64,000 nucleotides of DNA from Pararcticibacter amylolyticus (GTDB lineage Bacteria; Bacteroidota; Bacteroidia; Sphingobacteriales; Sphingobacteriaceae), in assembly GCF_003130405.1 (NCBI RefSeq), contig NZ_QEAS01000004.1:245964-309963 (forward strand). Direction: 5' to 3'. Under the pieces are notes generated by a model. It had not been told where the DNA came from, did no database searches, and saw only the letters and a program-made list of their open reading frames with translations. This document shows positions 37,273 through 46,820 of this stretch, piece by piece (position 1 is the first letter of the stretch; the number at the start of each line of letters is the position of its first letter). A program made the position numbers and the translations under genes.

Positions 37273-37695
37273 TCATGGCAGGGCAGGCCGAACGGAATTT
37301 ATTCTCGTCGATATGCTGCGAAGAAAGATCGGATCAATGTAATTTATTTGCGAATGGAAAGCCGCTTGATCTATGTTTCTGTGAATTAAACCGATCAATG
37401 GGGTTTTCCGACGTAATAATAAGGCCATTAGTACATTGAAGGCATTCTTTTTTGTATTATCACTATCTAATCCCTTCTGGCCGACGTAAACATAGAACAC
37501 CTGGCCTTGAGTGACGCCGCTGAGCGTCCCCGCAATATAGCCACCATTACCCCCAGGATAACCGTCTCCAGCACCTCCCTGCGCTCCCCAAACTTCAAAC
37601 CCGAGCGATGTTACACCAGCCGGGACCGTGAAAGATTGCACAGTACCCGTATATTCATAGATTGGCGGCGTGACGAATATTACTTCATTGCCATG
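37273..37695 (-). pseudogene. Fragment of a glycine-rich secreted-type protein
   Basis: The frame is open from after a stop at 37696-37698 and reads HGNEVIFVTPPIYEYTGTVQ, then SFTVPAGVTSLGFEVWGAQGG, and GGNGGYIAGTLSGVTQGQVF, a glycine-rich beta domain found inside large Bacteroidota surface proteins. From about 37450 downward the translation loses this character (KKNAFNVLMALLLRRKTPL). There is no signal peptide or ATG. It looks like an internal piece of a larger gene left by deletion. Confidence 0.65.
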
Positions 37696-37768
37696 TTAAA
37701 CGGTTTATGATGAAGTGATTGCGTAAGATCTTGCATATTAGATAAGGCCGATTCCTGCTTACTTATAA

Positions 37769-37802
37769 TTCATAACGCGGCCTTTGCTGACCGCGTTATG
37801 AA
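37769..37802 (-). terminator. Perfect 12-bp hairpin
   Basis: TTCATAACGCGG (37769-37780) and its exact complement 37791-37802 with a 10-nt loop, 18 bp past the stop of the minus-strand gene at 37820. Confidence 0.75.
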
Positions 37803-37819
37803 GGTTATCGCTGAATGAT

Positions 37820-38125
37820 TCAGGCGCCCTGTTTGTTCTTAACTTCTGCCAGCTTAGCAAGGATCGGTCCTTTATGCTCTAAAGTAAAAGCCACGAATTT
37901 ATCCTCTTTTACCGCCATACGCACCAGCATCGGAAGCCATGGATACATTTTCCGGGCCAGTATTTCAAATGTTGCGTCGTCTTCGGCTGCGGCTAATGCC
38001 TTGTCAGCATAAGGTTCAATCGCAGGCCAGTGTTCAGCAATTACAGGTCCAATGGAATCCGTTATCTTGTTGTTAAGTTCGCTGTTTTCAGCGTTACCGT
38101 CTTTTTTAAGAAATGATGAAAGCAT
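37820..38125 (-). CDS. Small conserved hypothetical protein
   Basis: 101 residues, soluble, helical and charged. MLSSFLKKDGNAENSELNNKI is followed by SIGPVIAEHWPAIEPYADKAL and RKMYPWLPMLVRMAVKEDKF. No signal peptide, no known catalytic motif. A proper ATG, balanced composition and a terminator support expression. I recognise no function. Confidence 0.7.
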   Translation of the reverse strand: MLSSFLKKDGNAENSELNNKITDSIGPVIAEHWPAIEPYADKALAAAEDDATFEILARKMYPWLPMLVRMAVKEDKFVAFTLEHKGPILAKLAEVKNKQGA

Positions 38126-38334
38126 AGTGTGTTTAAATTTGAGATTTCAACAAATTATGCTTCCTATAGTTTTCCAAACCACACGCGATTATCGTAGCTC
38201 TGTGCCGCACAATTAGTTACATGCTCATTTTTGTTCGTTGAATATCCCTGTCAATACAGAGGTAAGCCCAAAGATCACCTCAGAATCATTAACACCTTCC
38301 GGGCTATAGCTTGATAGTAAATTTTTCAATGTAT

Positions 38335-38356
38335 TATATTTGCAATATTGTTGCAT
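38335..38356 (+). promoter_or_regulatory. TTGCAA-type operator overlapping -7 box TATATTTG
   Basis: The -7 element TATATTTG (38335-38342) runs into TTGCAATATTGTTGCAT (38340-38356). This is the same composite site as at the MerC promoter, 25 bp ahead of the Cys/His-rich gene at 38381. Confidence 0.7.
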
Positions 38357-38380
38357 ATTTGTATTCCATAAGAGAACCAT

Positions 38381-38728
38381 ATGTCTCATTTACGTTTCAT
38401 TAAGCAACTCATTTCATATACTCTGCTCGTTGTTTTAACGGGCAATGTAACTGTTGAGTTGTTGCATGAACACAAAAAGGCGAGCGGTGAATACAGAAAA
38501 ACAAGAGGCGCATCAATAACAAAACAGCTTTCATCAAAGTGTTTTATCTGTGAATACCATGATGATCACAAAGAAAGTTCTTCTTTGCCGGCAACCTCCG
38601 GGTTTAGATGCTTTGAGATCTTTATTTGTGAATTTTCTACCCTGGGAGATGAGCGGACATCGCAGGGTGCCGGTTTTGCATTAAATTCCAGAGGCCCTCC
38701 TTATTCTGGTTACTCTGGTTCCCTGTAA
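38381..38728 (+). CDS. Small exported Cys/His-rich protein preceding TonB locus
   Basis: 115 residues. N-terminal hydrophobic signal (FIKQLISYTLLVVLTGNVTVELL), then potential metal ligands: LLHEHKK and KCFICEYHDDHKES (CxxC with nearby His), with more Cys at RCFEIFICEF. Proteins with this H-H...C-x-x-C layout often precede TonB receptors in metal-regulated Bacteroidota loci. Its promoter has the same operator as the MerC gene. Direct metal binding in the periplasm is inferred. Confidence 0.65.
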   Translation: MSHLRFIKQLISYTLLVVLTGNVTVELLHEHKKASGEYRKTRGASITKQLSSKCFICEYHDDHKESSSLPATSGFRCFEIFICEFSTLGDERTSQGAGFALNSRGPPYSGYSGSL

Positions 38729-38812
38729 CCGTACCGAAAACTTTTATAATAAAAATTAAGAATTCTTTTGGCAGGATAAGGGAAAGTTTTACATATTTGC
38801 GCCGTTATTTAT

Positions 38813-38881
38813 ATTTAGTCTAAATAATTATCCTTTGTCTGCTATTCCTGCAGACAGGCATATGCATAACACCGGCCGGTG
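38813..38881 (+). promoter_or_regulatory. Palindromic operator and hairpins in TonB-receptor leader
   Basis: Perfect palindrome ATTTAGTCTAAAT at 38813-38825, close in form to DtxR/MntR/Fur-type sites (TTTAG...CTAAA). Downstream are two hairpins: GTCTGC/GCAGAC (38837-38842, 38850-38855) and the self-complementary CACCGGCCGGTG (38870-38881). They lie 88-156 bp upstream of the TonB-receptor start. Confidence 0.5.
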
Positions 38882-38968
38882 TGTGGAGGAGAGTTATAAT
38901 AACAGGACTGCCATACAGAGTTTGCTCTGTAAATGGGATTCTTATATACAATAATTACCTGACATGAG

Positions 38969-41767
38969 ATGATCACATATTCTAAGTTTGTTTCCAAAGC
39001 CATTGCATTTGGATTGTTAATTATTCTCGTCCCGCTAAGAGGGCGGACGGCCCTTATATCTGCAACAGGCAGATATTTCACCGCCGATACTATAAAAACA
39101 AGAGGACAGACCCACAGCGGTTTTATAAGCGGGGTTGTCACTGACAGTCTAAGCAGAAAGCCCGTCGAAGGTGCTACCGTAAGTATTAATGAACTCGGGC
39201 TGTTCGCAGTGACCGGGCAGTCAGGGCGTTTTTCAATGAAGAACATACCCTTCGGCAATATCACCCTGTCGGTTCAGTCAATAAACACGTTGCCATACAG
39301 TCTTAAATTAAACATTGATAAAGGAAAGTCGCACACGCTTAACATAGTTCTGATTCCTAACAGCCTCTCACTGAAGGAAGTGCAGGTAGTGGCCCGGGAA
39401 AGCAATGCAGGCAAACCTACATCATCGGTGATCAGCAGTACCGCCATCCAGCATTTACAGGCAACCAGTCTGGCCGACATCCTCCAACTCCTGCCCGGTG
39501 CTGTTACAGCCAATCCCGATCTTTCGGGCGTTAACAAAGCAAATATCCGCCAGTACAGCAGCAATAATACGGGAGGATTCGGCACTTCTGTCATTATTAA
39601 CGGAAGTGCGGTTTCTGCCAATGCCAACATGCAGGCAGTGAACACATCGACAGGAGGAAACGGTGCATCATTTGCCACGGCCGCCGGCGGAGGTGTCGAT
39701 CTGCGGCTGATCTCGGCCGACAATATTGAATCGGTGGAAGTGGTCAGGGGGATTCCTTCAGTTGAATACGGCGATTTGTCGTCCGGCTCAATATTCGTGA
39801 GAACAAAAGCCGGTCAGTCCCCCCTGAAAATCACGGGGCGTATTAATCCCGAGATCACCCAGTTTGCTGCCGGGAAAGGCGTTGGCTCTGAAGATAAAGG
39901 CGGGAGCCTGTATTCTTCTGTCGACTACACCCGGACCCTCGCTGATCAAAGAAGCACTTATACCAGTTATGACCGTGTGACCGCATCGCTCCAGTATACC
40001 AGGAATTTTAAATGGATCCGGCCCCTTTACAGCAATACCTATTTCAACTACATCATGGGCTTTGATAACAGCAAACTGGATCCAGATAACATGCGGTATC
40101 AGACAAGCAGCAGGTCCCGCGATTACAGCTTTAGGCTTTCTACTGAAGGAAAGTGGAAGCTTGGATACCGGCTTGCGCAGTCTCTCGGCTACAACCTGCT
40201 GGTGAATTACGGTGTTCAGAAAAGTTACCAGCAGGAACTGCTCAGCGGCTACATATATCCAATGTCGACCGCTTTGAATGATACTGTTGCACGCGGCACT
40301 TTTGTCCCCAGCGAATATATCAGCCGGGTTTGGGTGGAAGGAAAACCCCTGAATATTTCAGCCCGGGTTAATGATAACTTCTACTTCAGAACAGGCTCCG
40401 GTTTTCACAAAGTTCTGCTTGGGGCGCAGTATTCGTCCGACGCGAATAACGGAAAAGGCAAGACCTTCGATCCGATGAATCCGCCGAGGATACTCAACGG
40501 CAACTCTATCCGCCAGCGGACCTTCAGTTCCGTTCCCAGCCTGCGGCAATTGTCGTTTTATGCTGAAGACCAGTTTTCTGTACGTCTGTCGCAAAGGGAG
40601 CTGGTAATTTCTGCAGGCCTGCGGTATGACAACGTTCAGCCTTCAGGCTTTCTTAAAAGCGACTTTGGAACCGCGTGGTCACCGCGTTTAAACGGGTCAT
40701 TCGAAATTGTGAGAAATTTCAGGCTCAGAGGAGGTTATGGAATTACAGCAAAGGCGCCTTCATTATTGTACCTGTATCCTGAAAACGCCTATTTTGATCT
40801 GCTAAGTTATAACTACTATACCGACAGGCCGGGAGAGAGCCTCGTGCTTATCAACACAAGAGTGTTCGATACAAGGAATTCTGAACTCCGGATCACCAGG
40901 AACCATAAGAAGGAGATCGGCTTCGACTGGAGCTTTGCCGGGTCCCGCCGGCTTAACGTCACCGCCTACCACGAAAGTACCAGCGATGGTTACGAATTCC
41001 AGGACCGCCTCAACATCCTCAAAGTACCCCAGTATTCGGCTACGTCCTTTCCACAGGGGCAGCCGCCGGTTGTCGACATCAGTTCCCCCTCGTCCTACAA
41101 TAATTACATAGCCCTCATGGATATCCCCTCCAACGGGCGGAAGATTGTTAACAGAGGGGTAGAATTCGATCTTGATCTCGGCCGCTTCGACGATCTGCGG
41201 ACCTCTTTTACGATTAACGGCGCCTGGCTCGAAACGCGGTCAGAAAATCAGAACGTTTTCTACATCAAATATACACAAGCAGGCAGGGACCCTTCAAAGA
41301 CAGGCATCTTCGGCAGCGGTGAGGGAAACGTGAAAGAAAGGCTGGTAACGACAGCGAGGGCGGTACACAATATCCCCGAACTTCGTTTTGTGATTACCCT
41401 CACAGCACAAAAAGTGTGGCGGGACCGCAGCCATGACCTCATTCAGGCATCACCCATCGGATATATAGAAACCGCGACGGGCAATACAGTATGGCTTACA
41501 GAAGCCGAACGCGCAGCTATCACCCCCGACGATCTTGAACTGTACAGGAATATCAATCCAGCCATGTATAACACTGAATCATGGACACCGGGCTGGGTAT
41601 TCAACCTCAGGCTCACCAGGGAACTCGGGCGTTCGCTTAAGTTCTCGTTCTATGCCAATAACGTCCTGAAAAATAATCCGCTTGAGAAAAATACCCGTTA
41701 TCTCAATGAGTTTGAGAGGCGGAATCCCTCACTATTCTTCGGGGCAGAAATCGGCTTCAGCTTTTAA
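38969..41767 (+). CDS. TonB-dependent outer-membrane receptor
   Basis: 932 residues. N-terminal signal/hydrophobic segment (AIAFGLLIILVPL), then a carboxypeptidase-regulatory-like beta domain (about 50-130: ISGVVTDSLSRKPVEGATV), a plug domain (about 135-275: TSLADILQLLPGAV ... DNIESVEVVRGIPSVEYGD) and a 22-strand barrel ending in FFGAEIGFSF with the terminal Phe. Such receptors take up scarce nutrients using TonB energy. There is no SusD partner; instead the following genes encode DUF4876- and DUF6850-type proteins. Upstream metal-type operators suggest metal or metallophore uptake. Confidence 0.93.
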   Translation: MITYSKFVSKAIAFGLLIILVPLRGRTALISATGRYFTADTIKTRGQTHSGFISGVVTDSLSRKPVEGATVSINELGLFAVTGQSGRFSMKNIPFGNITLSVQSINTLPYSLKLNIDKGKSHTLNIVLIPNSLSLKEVQVVARESNAGKPTSSVISSTAIQHLQATSLADILQLLPGAVTANPDLSGVNKANIRQYSSNNTGGFGTSVIINGSAVSANANMQAVNTSTGGNGASFATAAGGGVDLRLISADNIESVEVVRGIPSVEYGDLSSGSIFVRTKAGQSPLKITGRINPEITQFAAGKGVGSEDKGGSLYSSVDYTRTLADQRSTYTSYDRVTASLQYTRNFKWIRPLYSNTYFNYIMGFDNSKLDPDNMRYQTSSRSRDYSFRLSTEGKWKLGYRLAQSLGYNLLVNYGVQKSYQQELLSGYIYPMSTALNDTVARGTFVPSEYISRVWVEGKPLNISARVNDNFYFRTGSGFHKVLLGAQYSSDANNGKGKTFDPMNPPRILNGNSIRQRTFSSVPSLRQLSFYAEDQFSVRLSQRELVISAGLRYDNVQPSGFLKSDFGTAWSPRLNGSFEIVRNFRLRGGYGITAKAPSLLYLYPENAYFDLLSYNYYTDRPGESLVLINTRVFDTRNSELRITRNHKKEIGFDWSFAGSRRLNVTAYHESTSDGYEFQDRLNILKVPQYSATSFPQGQPPVVDISSPSSYNNYIALMDIPSNGRKIVNRGVEFDLDLGRFDDLRTSFTINGAWLETRSENQNVFYIKYTQAGRDPSKTGIFGSGEGNVKERLVTTARAVHNIPELRFVITLTAQKVWRDRSHDLIQASPIGYIETATGNTVWLTEAERAAITPDDLELYRNINPAMYNTESWTPGWVFNLRLTRELGRSLKFSFYANNVLKNNPLEKNTRYLNEFERRNPSLFFGAEIGFSF

Positions 41768-41778
41768 TAACGAAACAG

Positions 41779-42993
41779 ATGAAAATAGTTAGCATAAAAA
41801 AGATAACCGTCCTGTGTGTACTGATCTTCACCATGCAGGCATGCAAAAATGAATATTACTCTGTGGGGAAAGTCGGTTATACAGTCAGAGTAGCTTATCC
41901 TGAGCTCTACAGTCAGCAATATGCCACAGGAGCTTCGGTTGTAATGAAAAATACGGTAACCAATTATTCTTACACAGGGACAACCAATGGGGAAGGAGAG
42001 GTGGTATTCTCCGATCTGGTACCGGGTAGTTATCAGCTTAGCGTAAGCCGTGAAGTAAAACCGGAAGAAGCCCTCACGCTTACAGGATTCGAAGAACAGC
42101 TTTTTCTGAATGCCTCGTCAGCGGTACAGAAGGTCACGTCCGACGGCTCTTTAGAGCTCCGGCTTCAGGGCGGAAAGGTGGGCAGTCTGGTATTCAAGGA
42201 AATCTATTACGTGGGTTCGCGTACCCCGGCCGGCGGCACTTATTTTTCCGATCAGTTTTACGAGATCTATAATAATTCAACAGACACCATTTATGCCGAT
42301 AGCCTCCTGATCGGGAACACCGGAGGCGCTGCCGGCAATTCGTCGTCTGCCAAACCCTATGGATTCCAGACAGATGCAGGAAATGTTTATCTCCAGAATG
42401 TATGGATGGTGCCGGGAAATGGTAAAACATATCCTATAGCACCGGGCAAGTCCATCATTATTTCCCAGGATGGGATCAACCATCAGACTGATCCTCTCGG
42501 CAATCCCTCTTCTCCGGTTAACCTCGGGCCGGGGATCAGTGATTTTGAATCGTACGTCGAGAGAAGCGATAACCGTGATCTTGACGCTGCGGGCGTGGAT
42601 AACCTTTTGCCGGTCTATCTCGGTTCTGTTGGTTTCGACTGGCTGACCGCTGTTTTCGGCGCAAGCATGGTGATATTTAAACATCCTGACCCTTCCGGCT
42701 TGCCCTTAAAGCTAGAACCCGGTTCGACAAGTGTTTCCCGTTATGTGCAGGTCCCCCGGAGTTCTGTGATCGATGGCGTTGAACTGCTGGCCAACGGAAA
42801 TGCGTTTTCTTTCAAAAGACTCCCGGTAGCTGTCGACGCCGGCTTTACCTTTTGCAGCGGAACATACACAGGACAGTCTGTGCGGCGCAAGGTAAAAACC
42901 ATCGTTGGCGGACGCCGGGTGCTTCTTGATACCAATAACTCAACGGCCGATTTTGAGGTGCTTACCACTCCGACGCCCAAAAACTGGCAATAG
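41779..42993 (+). CDS. DUF4876-type surface lipoprotein
   Basis: 404 residues. Lipobox TMQAC (Cys about 21). A Cna-B/transthyretin-like beta domain (about 28-140: TVRVAYPELYSQQYATGASVVMKN, then GTTNGEGEVVFSDLVPGSYQLSV) is followed by an about 260-residue domain beginning GSLVFKEIYYVGSRTPAGGTYF and QFYEIYNNSTDTIYADSLLIG, as in DUF4876 proteins. In these loci it replaces SusD as the lipoprotein companion of the TonB receptor (11-bp gap). Ligand unknown. Confidence 0.85.
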   Translation: MKIVSIKKITVLCVLIFTMQACKNEYYSVGKVGYTVRVAYPELYSQQYATGASVVMKNTVTNYSYTGTTNGEGEVVFSDLVPGSYQLSVSREVKPEEALTLTGFEEQLFLNASSAVQKVTSDGSLELRLQGGKVGSLVFKEIYYVGSRTPAGGTYFSDQFYEIYNNSTDTIYADSLLIGNTGGAAGNSSSAKPYGFQTDAGNVYLQNVWMVPGNGKTYPIAPGKSIIISQDGINHQTDPLGNPSSPVNLGPGISDFESYVERSDNRDLDAAGVDNLLPVYLGSVGFDWLTAVFGASMVIFKHPDPSGLPLKLEPGSTSVSRYVQVPRSSVIDGVELLANGNAFSFKRLPVAVDAGFTFCSGTYTGQSVRRKVKTIVGGRRVLLDTNNSTADFEVLTTPTPKNWQ

Positions 42994-43016
42994 TTTGAAT
43001 TCATACAAAAAGACAG

Positions 43017-44591
43017 ATGAACTTAATAAGATATAATACAATAGCGGTCCTGCTTCTCCTGGCTTTTGGCGTCCGGGCCCAGGACAGCATTTCCGGCATC
43101 CGGCTGCCCGGGCAGCTAAAGTATCTCGAACTTACCCAGCCTGCCCTGTTCACAGATAATGCCGCCGCTCTGGGCACGGCAGAATTTCCGTCGCTCGGAA
43201 GCACCTATGCTTCAGGTTCTTTTCAGGGAGGAAGCTTCCGCCGGCCTCAGCAGCCCGCAGAGGAAAGTGCGGTGTCTTTCAGGTCAGAACGCATGATGCC
43301 TCTCGGCAAGTTCCGCTTTGCAGGAGCTTTTACCTTCGATCAGGTCTGGAGCAGGCGTGTTATGATGAGCGATGTGCTCGATCCTTACCGCGGTAATCCC
43401 TATATACTCGCCGACTCGGTGGGCGGCAACTGGAACAAGCAGTTTTACAGGCTCGATCTTCGCGCTGCAACAGTTCCGCTGGCCGGTGGAAAGATCAATC
43501 TGGGTGCCGAACTCCATTACAATGCTTCAACCGGAGCCCGTCAGAACGATCCGCGGCCTCTTAACTATTTAAATCAGATCGATGCACCCCCCTCCCTGGT
43601 ATGGCATGTCAGCCCTGTGCACGCCCTGGGAATCAATGGCTGGTACAGGTCTTACAAAGAAGAGCTGGATATAAAGCTGGTAAATACCCAGAACAGCCAG
43701 AACCTGTATAAATTACTTGGACTGGGAGAATACGAACACGGAGCACCCGATATCATCTCTACAGGATACAGCCGTAACTACGAAGGTTCCCAATACGGAG
43801 GCGACCTGCAGTATTTCTATAGAACAGACAAACTTAAGATAGTCCTGAGCGGCGGTTTCAGGTATTACAGCGAGGACGTGACCGATGGAACCTCCAAACC
43901 GGTCAATGCAGGAAAGTACACCTATAACGAATACAGGAGCTCTGTGCACCTGGTCCTGCCGGCGCACATGGGGCATAGTCTTACGCTTTCCTTCAACGCA
44001 CAGGACCGCAAGGGAAAGGAATATCACCAGGTGTACGACGCTGCCTCCGAATCATTCCAGACAATCTTCTCCTCTGTTTTTTACACCGGCACGCAGAATA
44101 CATTTCGCGCTGCCTACGAGCTGTTCAGAAACAGCGGCGACGCCTGCAGCTGGTTTGCAGGTGTCGAAGCTGTTTTCACCGACCTCGATAACCGCTATGC
44201 TTATCCGCGGAATAAGCAGGCCGCCGGAAGAGGGCGCTATTCCCTTTACGGCGAAAAAAACTGGCAGCCCGCTAAGCGGACGAGTATTACGGCCGGCATG
44301 AACGCAGGGTATGTATCGATTTTTAACAATGAACTGCAGTATGTAGCCAGGGACTATTCTTCCGGTTATGTGGCCGCTGCGGTATTGCATCCCGATCAGG
44401 CCTGGCTCACGTCAGAAGCATTTCTGGCCGGTGCGCACCTCCAGCATACATTTCCGCTAAAAGACGGCAGCAGGAATGCTTTTTTCATCCGGGGGGAAGG
44501 CTCCCTGACGAAGCCAACCGGCAGCGGTACGGAAAGCGGGCTCTCCGGTTCCCGTTCATCTGTTTGTTTCACTATAGGAATCCTTAATTAA
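43017..44591 (+). CDS. DUF6850-type outer-membrane beta-barrel protein
   Basis: 524 residues. Signal peptide MNLIRYNTIAVLLLLAFGVRAQ. The remainder is alternating amphipathic beta strands ending in SSVCFTIGILN, consistent with an outer-membrane barrel; the LELTQPALFTDNAAALG opening is characteristic of the family paired with DUF4876. The stop codon touches the next start (44591), so the set is one operon. Confidence 0.85.
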   Translation: MNLIRYNTIAVLLLLAFGVRAQDSISGIRLPGQLKYLELTQPALFTDNAAALGTAEFPSLGSTYASGSFQGGSFRRPQQPAEESAVSFRSERMMPLGKFRFAGAFTFDQVWSRRVMMSDVLDPYRGNPYILADSVGGNWNKQFYRLDLRAATVPLAGGKINLGAELHYNASTGARQNDPRPLNYLNQIDAPPSLVWHVSPVHALGINGWYRSYKEELDIKLVNTQNSQNLYKLLGLGEYEHGAPDIISTGYSRNYEGSQYGGDLQYFYRTDKLKIVLSGGFRYYSEDVTDGTSKPVNAGKYTYNEYRSSVHLVLPAHMGHSLTLSFNAQDRKGKEYHQVYDAASESFQTIFSSVFYTGTQNTFRAAYELFRNSGDACSWFAGVEAVFTDLDNRYAYPRNKQAAGRGRYSLYGEKNWQPAKRTSITAGMNAGYVSIFNNELQYVARDYSSGYVAAAVLHPDQAWLTSEAFLAGAHLQHTFPLKDGSRNAFFIRGEGSLTKPTGSGTESGLSGSRSSVCFTIGILN

Positions 44592-46810
44592 TGAACACAA
44601 AGCTTTTCTTTACCTCTCTCTTCTGTACGGCTGCGTTTATCCCGTTGGCTCTTTCCCAGCAGGTTATAACACCCGCAGTCAAATCGGTTACTACATTTGC
44701 AATAATTACCGATAGTGTCACATTTGCAAAGGCTGCAAATGAAATCAGGCAATACAAATCGGCTATCGAACGTGAGGGCCTGGGTACTTATGTCATCAGT
44801 AAAACCTGGAAGCAGCCCGGCGAGATCCGGAACATTCTCAGGGATCTTCATACAGGTCCGGCAAAGCTCGAAGGTGCTGTGCTGGTTGGAGACATTCCCG
44901 TTCCAATGCTCCGGAACGCTCAGCATCTTACCTCTGTATTTAAGATGGATCAGCGGTATAACTGGCAGAAATCCTCCGTTCCTTCCGATCGTTACTACGA
45001 CGACTTCCACCTGAGTTTCACGTTTTTGAAGCAGGACTCGCTGCAGAAAAACCTGTTCTATTATTCGCTCGACGCGTCTTCGCCGCAGAAGCTTGATATG
45101 GACATATATACCGGGCGGATCAAACCTCCGGCAATACCTGGTAAAGATAAATACGAGCTTATCAGGGGCTATCTCCGTAAAGCTGCCGAAGAAAAAGGGA
45201 GGTCAAATGTGCTCGATCAGGCAATGGTGTCCACCAGTCACAGCTATAACTCCGAGTCGCTTAACTCCTGGGCGGGCGAACAGATCGCATTGAGGCAGCA
45301 GTTCCCCCGTCTTTTCAGCACTGCAGGAAACATCCGTTTCTTCAATTACCGGATGAATACCTTCCTGAAGTTCAACCTTCTTTCAGAACTGGGCAGGCCT
45401 GATCTTGACCTGGCCATATTGCATGACCACGGCGACACGGACCTGCAGCTGATCAACGGGTATCCCGATGCTTCGAATCCCCAGCCGTCAATAGAAAACA
45501 TTAAACGTTACCTCAGAAGTAAGATCCAGGCTGCAGCCGGGAGGAAACAGGATATCAGCAAAGCAAAAGAAGGCTATGTTAAGTGGCTTGATGTTCCTCT
45601 TTCGTGGATGGATGACGCGCTGCTCGACTCCGTTGTCGCCGCCGATTCTGTATTCAACTACAACCTCGACATTCATACCGCCGATCTGGTAAAGTCACCG
45701 CCCAATGCACGGTTTGTATTACTCGACGCGTGTCTCAACGGGGCATTCCATCTCGACGAATACATTGCGGGTTACTATGCCTTTGGCGGCGGGAAAAACA
45801 TCGTTACAGTGGCCAACTCAGTAGGAGTGCTGCAGGATCTCTGGCCCGACGAGATGATGGGCCTCCTTCAGTACGGGCTTCGTGCCGGCAACTGGCTGAA
45901 GAAGACGGCCACCCTGGAAACGCATCTTATGGGCGACCCTACATTCCGCTTTAGCGTGAGCAGTCAGAAATATAATCTGAATGAAGCGCTGGCAACACGA
46001 AAAACAGCATCCTACTGGAAGACTATGCTGAGCGTAGCCGATCCCGATATACAATCACTTGCTCTGTCGGAACTTGCCGGGCTAATCTCCGAAAAAGAGA
46101 TGTCTGCCTTACTGAAAAATACCTATTTCAGCTCTCCCTACGAAACAACCCGCACGGAGGCCATTAAACTCCTTCACCAGTATCATAACCGCGATTTTCT
46201 TGAAGTACTCAAAGCCAGTGTGAACGACCCCTATGAATTTATCAGGAGAAGGGCCACTTACTACATTGCCGAAGACGGGCGCGATGAGCTTGTGCCCGCC
46301 CTGGTGCATCTGGCTATTGCCGACCGGCATTCTGAACGGGTTTATTCACGAGCCCGGGCATCGCTGCCTTTCATGAAGGCAGAAACCGTGACTGCTGAGG
46401 CTGAAAAGCAGCTTGCAGCAAGCCCATGGATAACCGGGCCTGGTGCTGTAAAAGCCGATATACTGGCATCTGTCCGCAGCGGCAGCAGCAGTGTGGATAC
46501 CGTCCGTAAGATACTGAACAGCCGCGACGTGCCGCTTAAGCAACGGCGGTTCGAAGTGACACGACTGAGAAATTATAATTACCATATCCTTGTGCCCGAA
46601 GTCGCAGCTTTCGTACTTAACCACAATGAAGATAAGCAGCTCCGGCTCGCAGCTCTCGAAGCATTAAGCTGGTTCGATCAGTCGCATCAGCGTCCGGCCA
46701 TCGAAGCCATGTGCAGTAAGATCCTTTCAGACGACTCCTTCTCTTCAGAATTCAAGGAAGAAGCCCGTCGTGTCAGAAATATTATCACAGTAACACCAAT
46801 CACCAACTAA
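44591..46810 (+). CDS. Exported C25/caspase-fold peptidase with C-terminal HEAT repeats
   Basis: 739 residues with a signal peptide (FFTSLFCTAAFIPLALSQ). The region about 35-470 looks like a gingipain-type (C25, clan CD) fold: AIITDSVTF, EGAVLVGDIPVP, catalytic His in LAILHDHGD (His278/280) and catalytic Cys in RFVLLDACLNGAF (Cys381), then GLRAGNWLKKTATLETHLMGDPTFRF. Residues about 490-735 are helical pairs of HEAT/PBS type (DPEIRRRATYYIAEDGRDELVP, LAALEALSWFDQ). Gingipains cleave after Arg or Lys outside the cell; here there is no T9SS C-terminal domain. Within a TonB operon it may process a protein ligand or a partner protein. Confidence 0.8.
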   Translation: MNTKLFFTSLFCTAAFIPLALSQQVITPAVKSVTTFAIITDSVTFAKAANEIRQYKSAIEREGLGTYVISKTWKQPGEIRNILRDLHTGPAKLEGAVLVGDIPVPMLRNAQHLTSVFKMDQRYNWQKSSVPSDRYYDDFHLSFTFLKQDSLQKNLFYYSLDASSPQKLDMDIYTGRIKPPAIPGKDKYELIRGYLRKAAEEKGRSNVLDQAMVSTSHSYNSESLNSWAGEQIALRQQFPRLFSTAGNIRFFNYRMNTFLKFNLLSELGRPDLDLAILHDHGDTDLQLINGYPDASNPQPSIENIKRYLRSKIQAAAGRKQDISKAKEGYVKWLDVPLSWMDDALLDSVVAADSVFNYNLDIHTADLVKSPPNARFVLLDACLNGAFHLDEYIAGYYAFGGGKNIVTVANSVGVLQDLWPDEMMGLLQYGLRAGNWLKKTATLETHLMGDPTFRFSVSSQKYNLNEALATRKTASYWKTMLSVADPDIQSLALSELAGLISEKEMSALLKNTYFSSPYETTRTEAIKLLHQYHNRDFLEVLKASVNDPYEFIRRRATYYIAEDGRDELVPALVHLAIADRHSERVYSRARASLPFMKAETVTAEAEKQLAASPWITGPGAVKADILASVRSGSSSVDTVRKILNSRDVPLKQRRFEVTRLRNYNYHILVPEVAAFVLNHNEDKQLRLAALEALSWFDQSHQRPAIEAMCSKILSDDSFSSEFKEEARRVRNIITVTPITN

Positions 46811-46820
46811 TATTAAAAAC

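Noticed and set aside
38828-38968. Riboswitch (cobalamin or similar) before the TonB receptor
   Set aside because: Only two simple hairpins; no B12-box or other conserved aptamer core seen.
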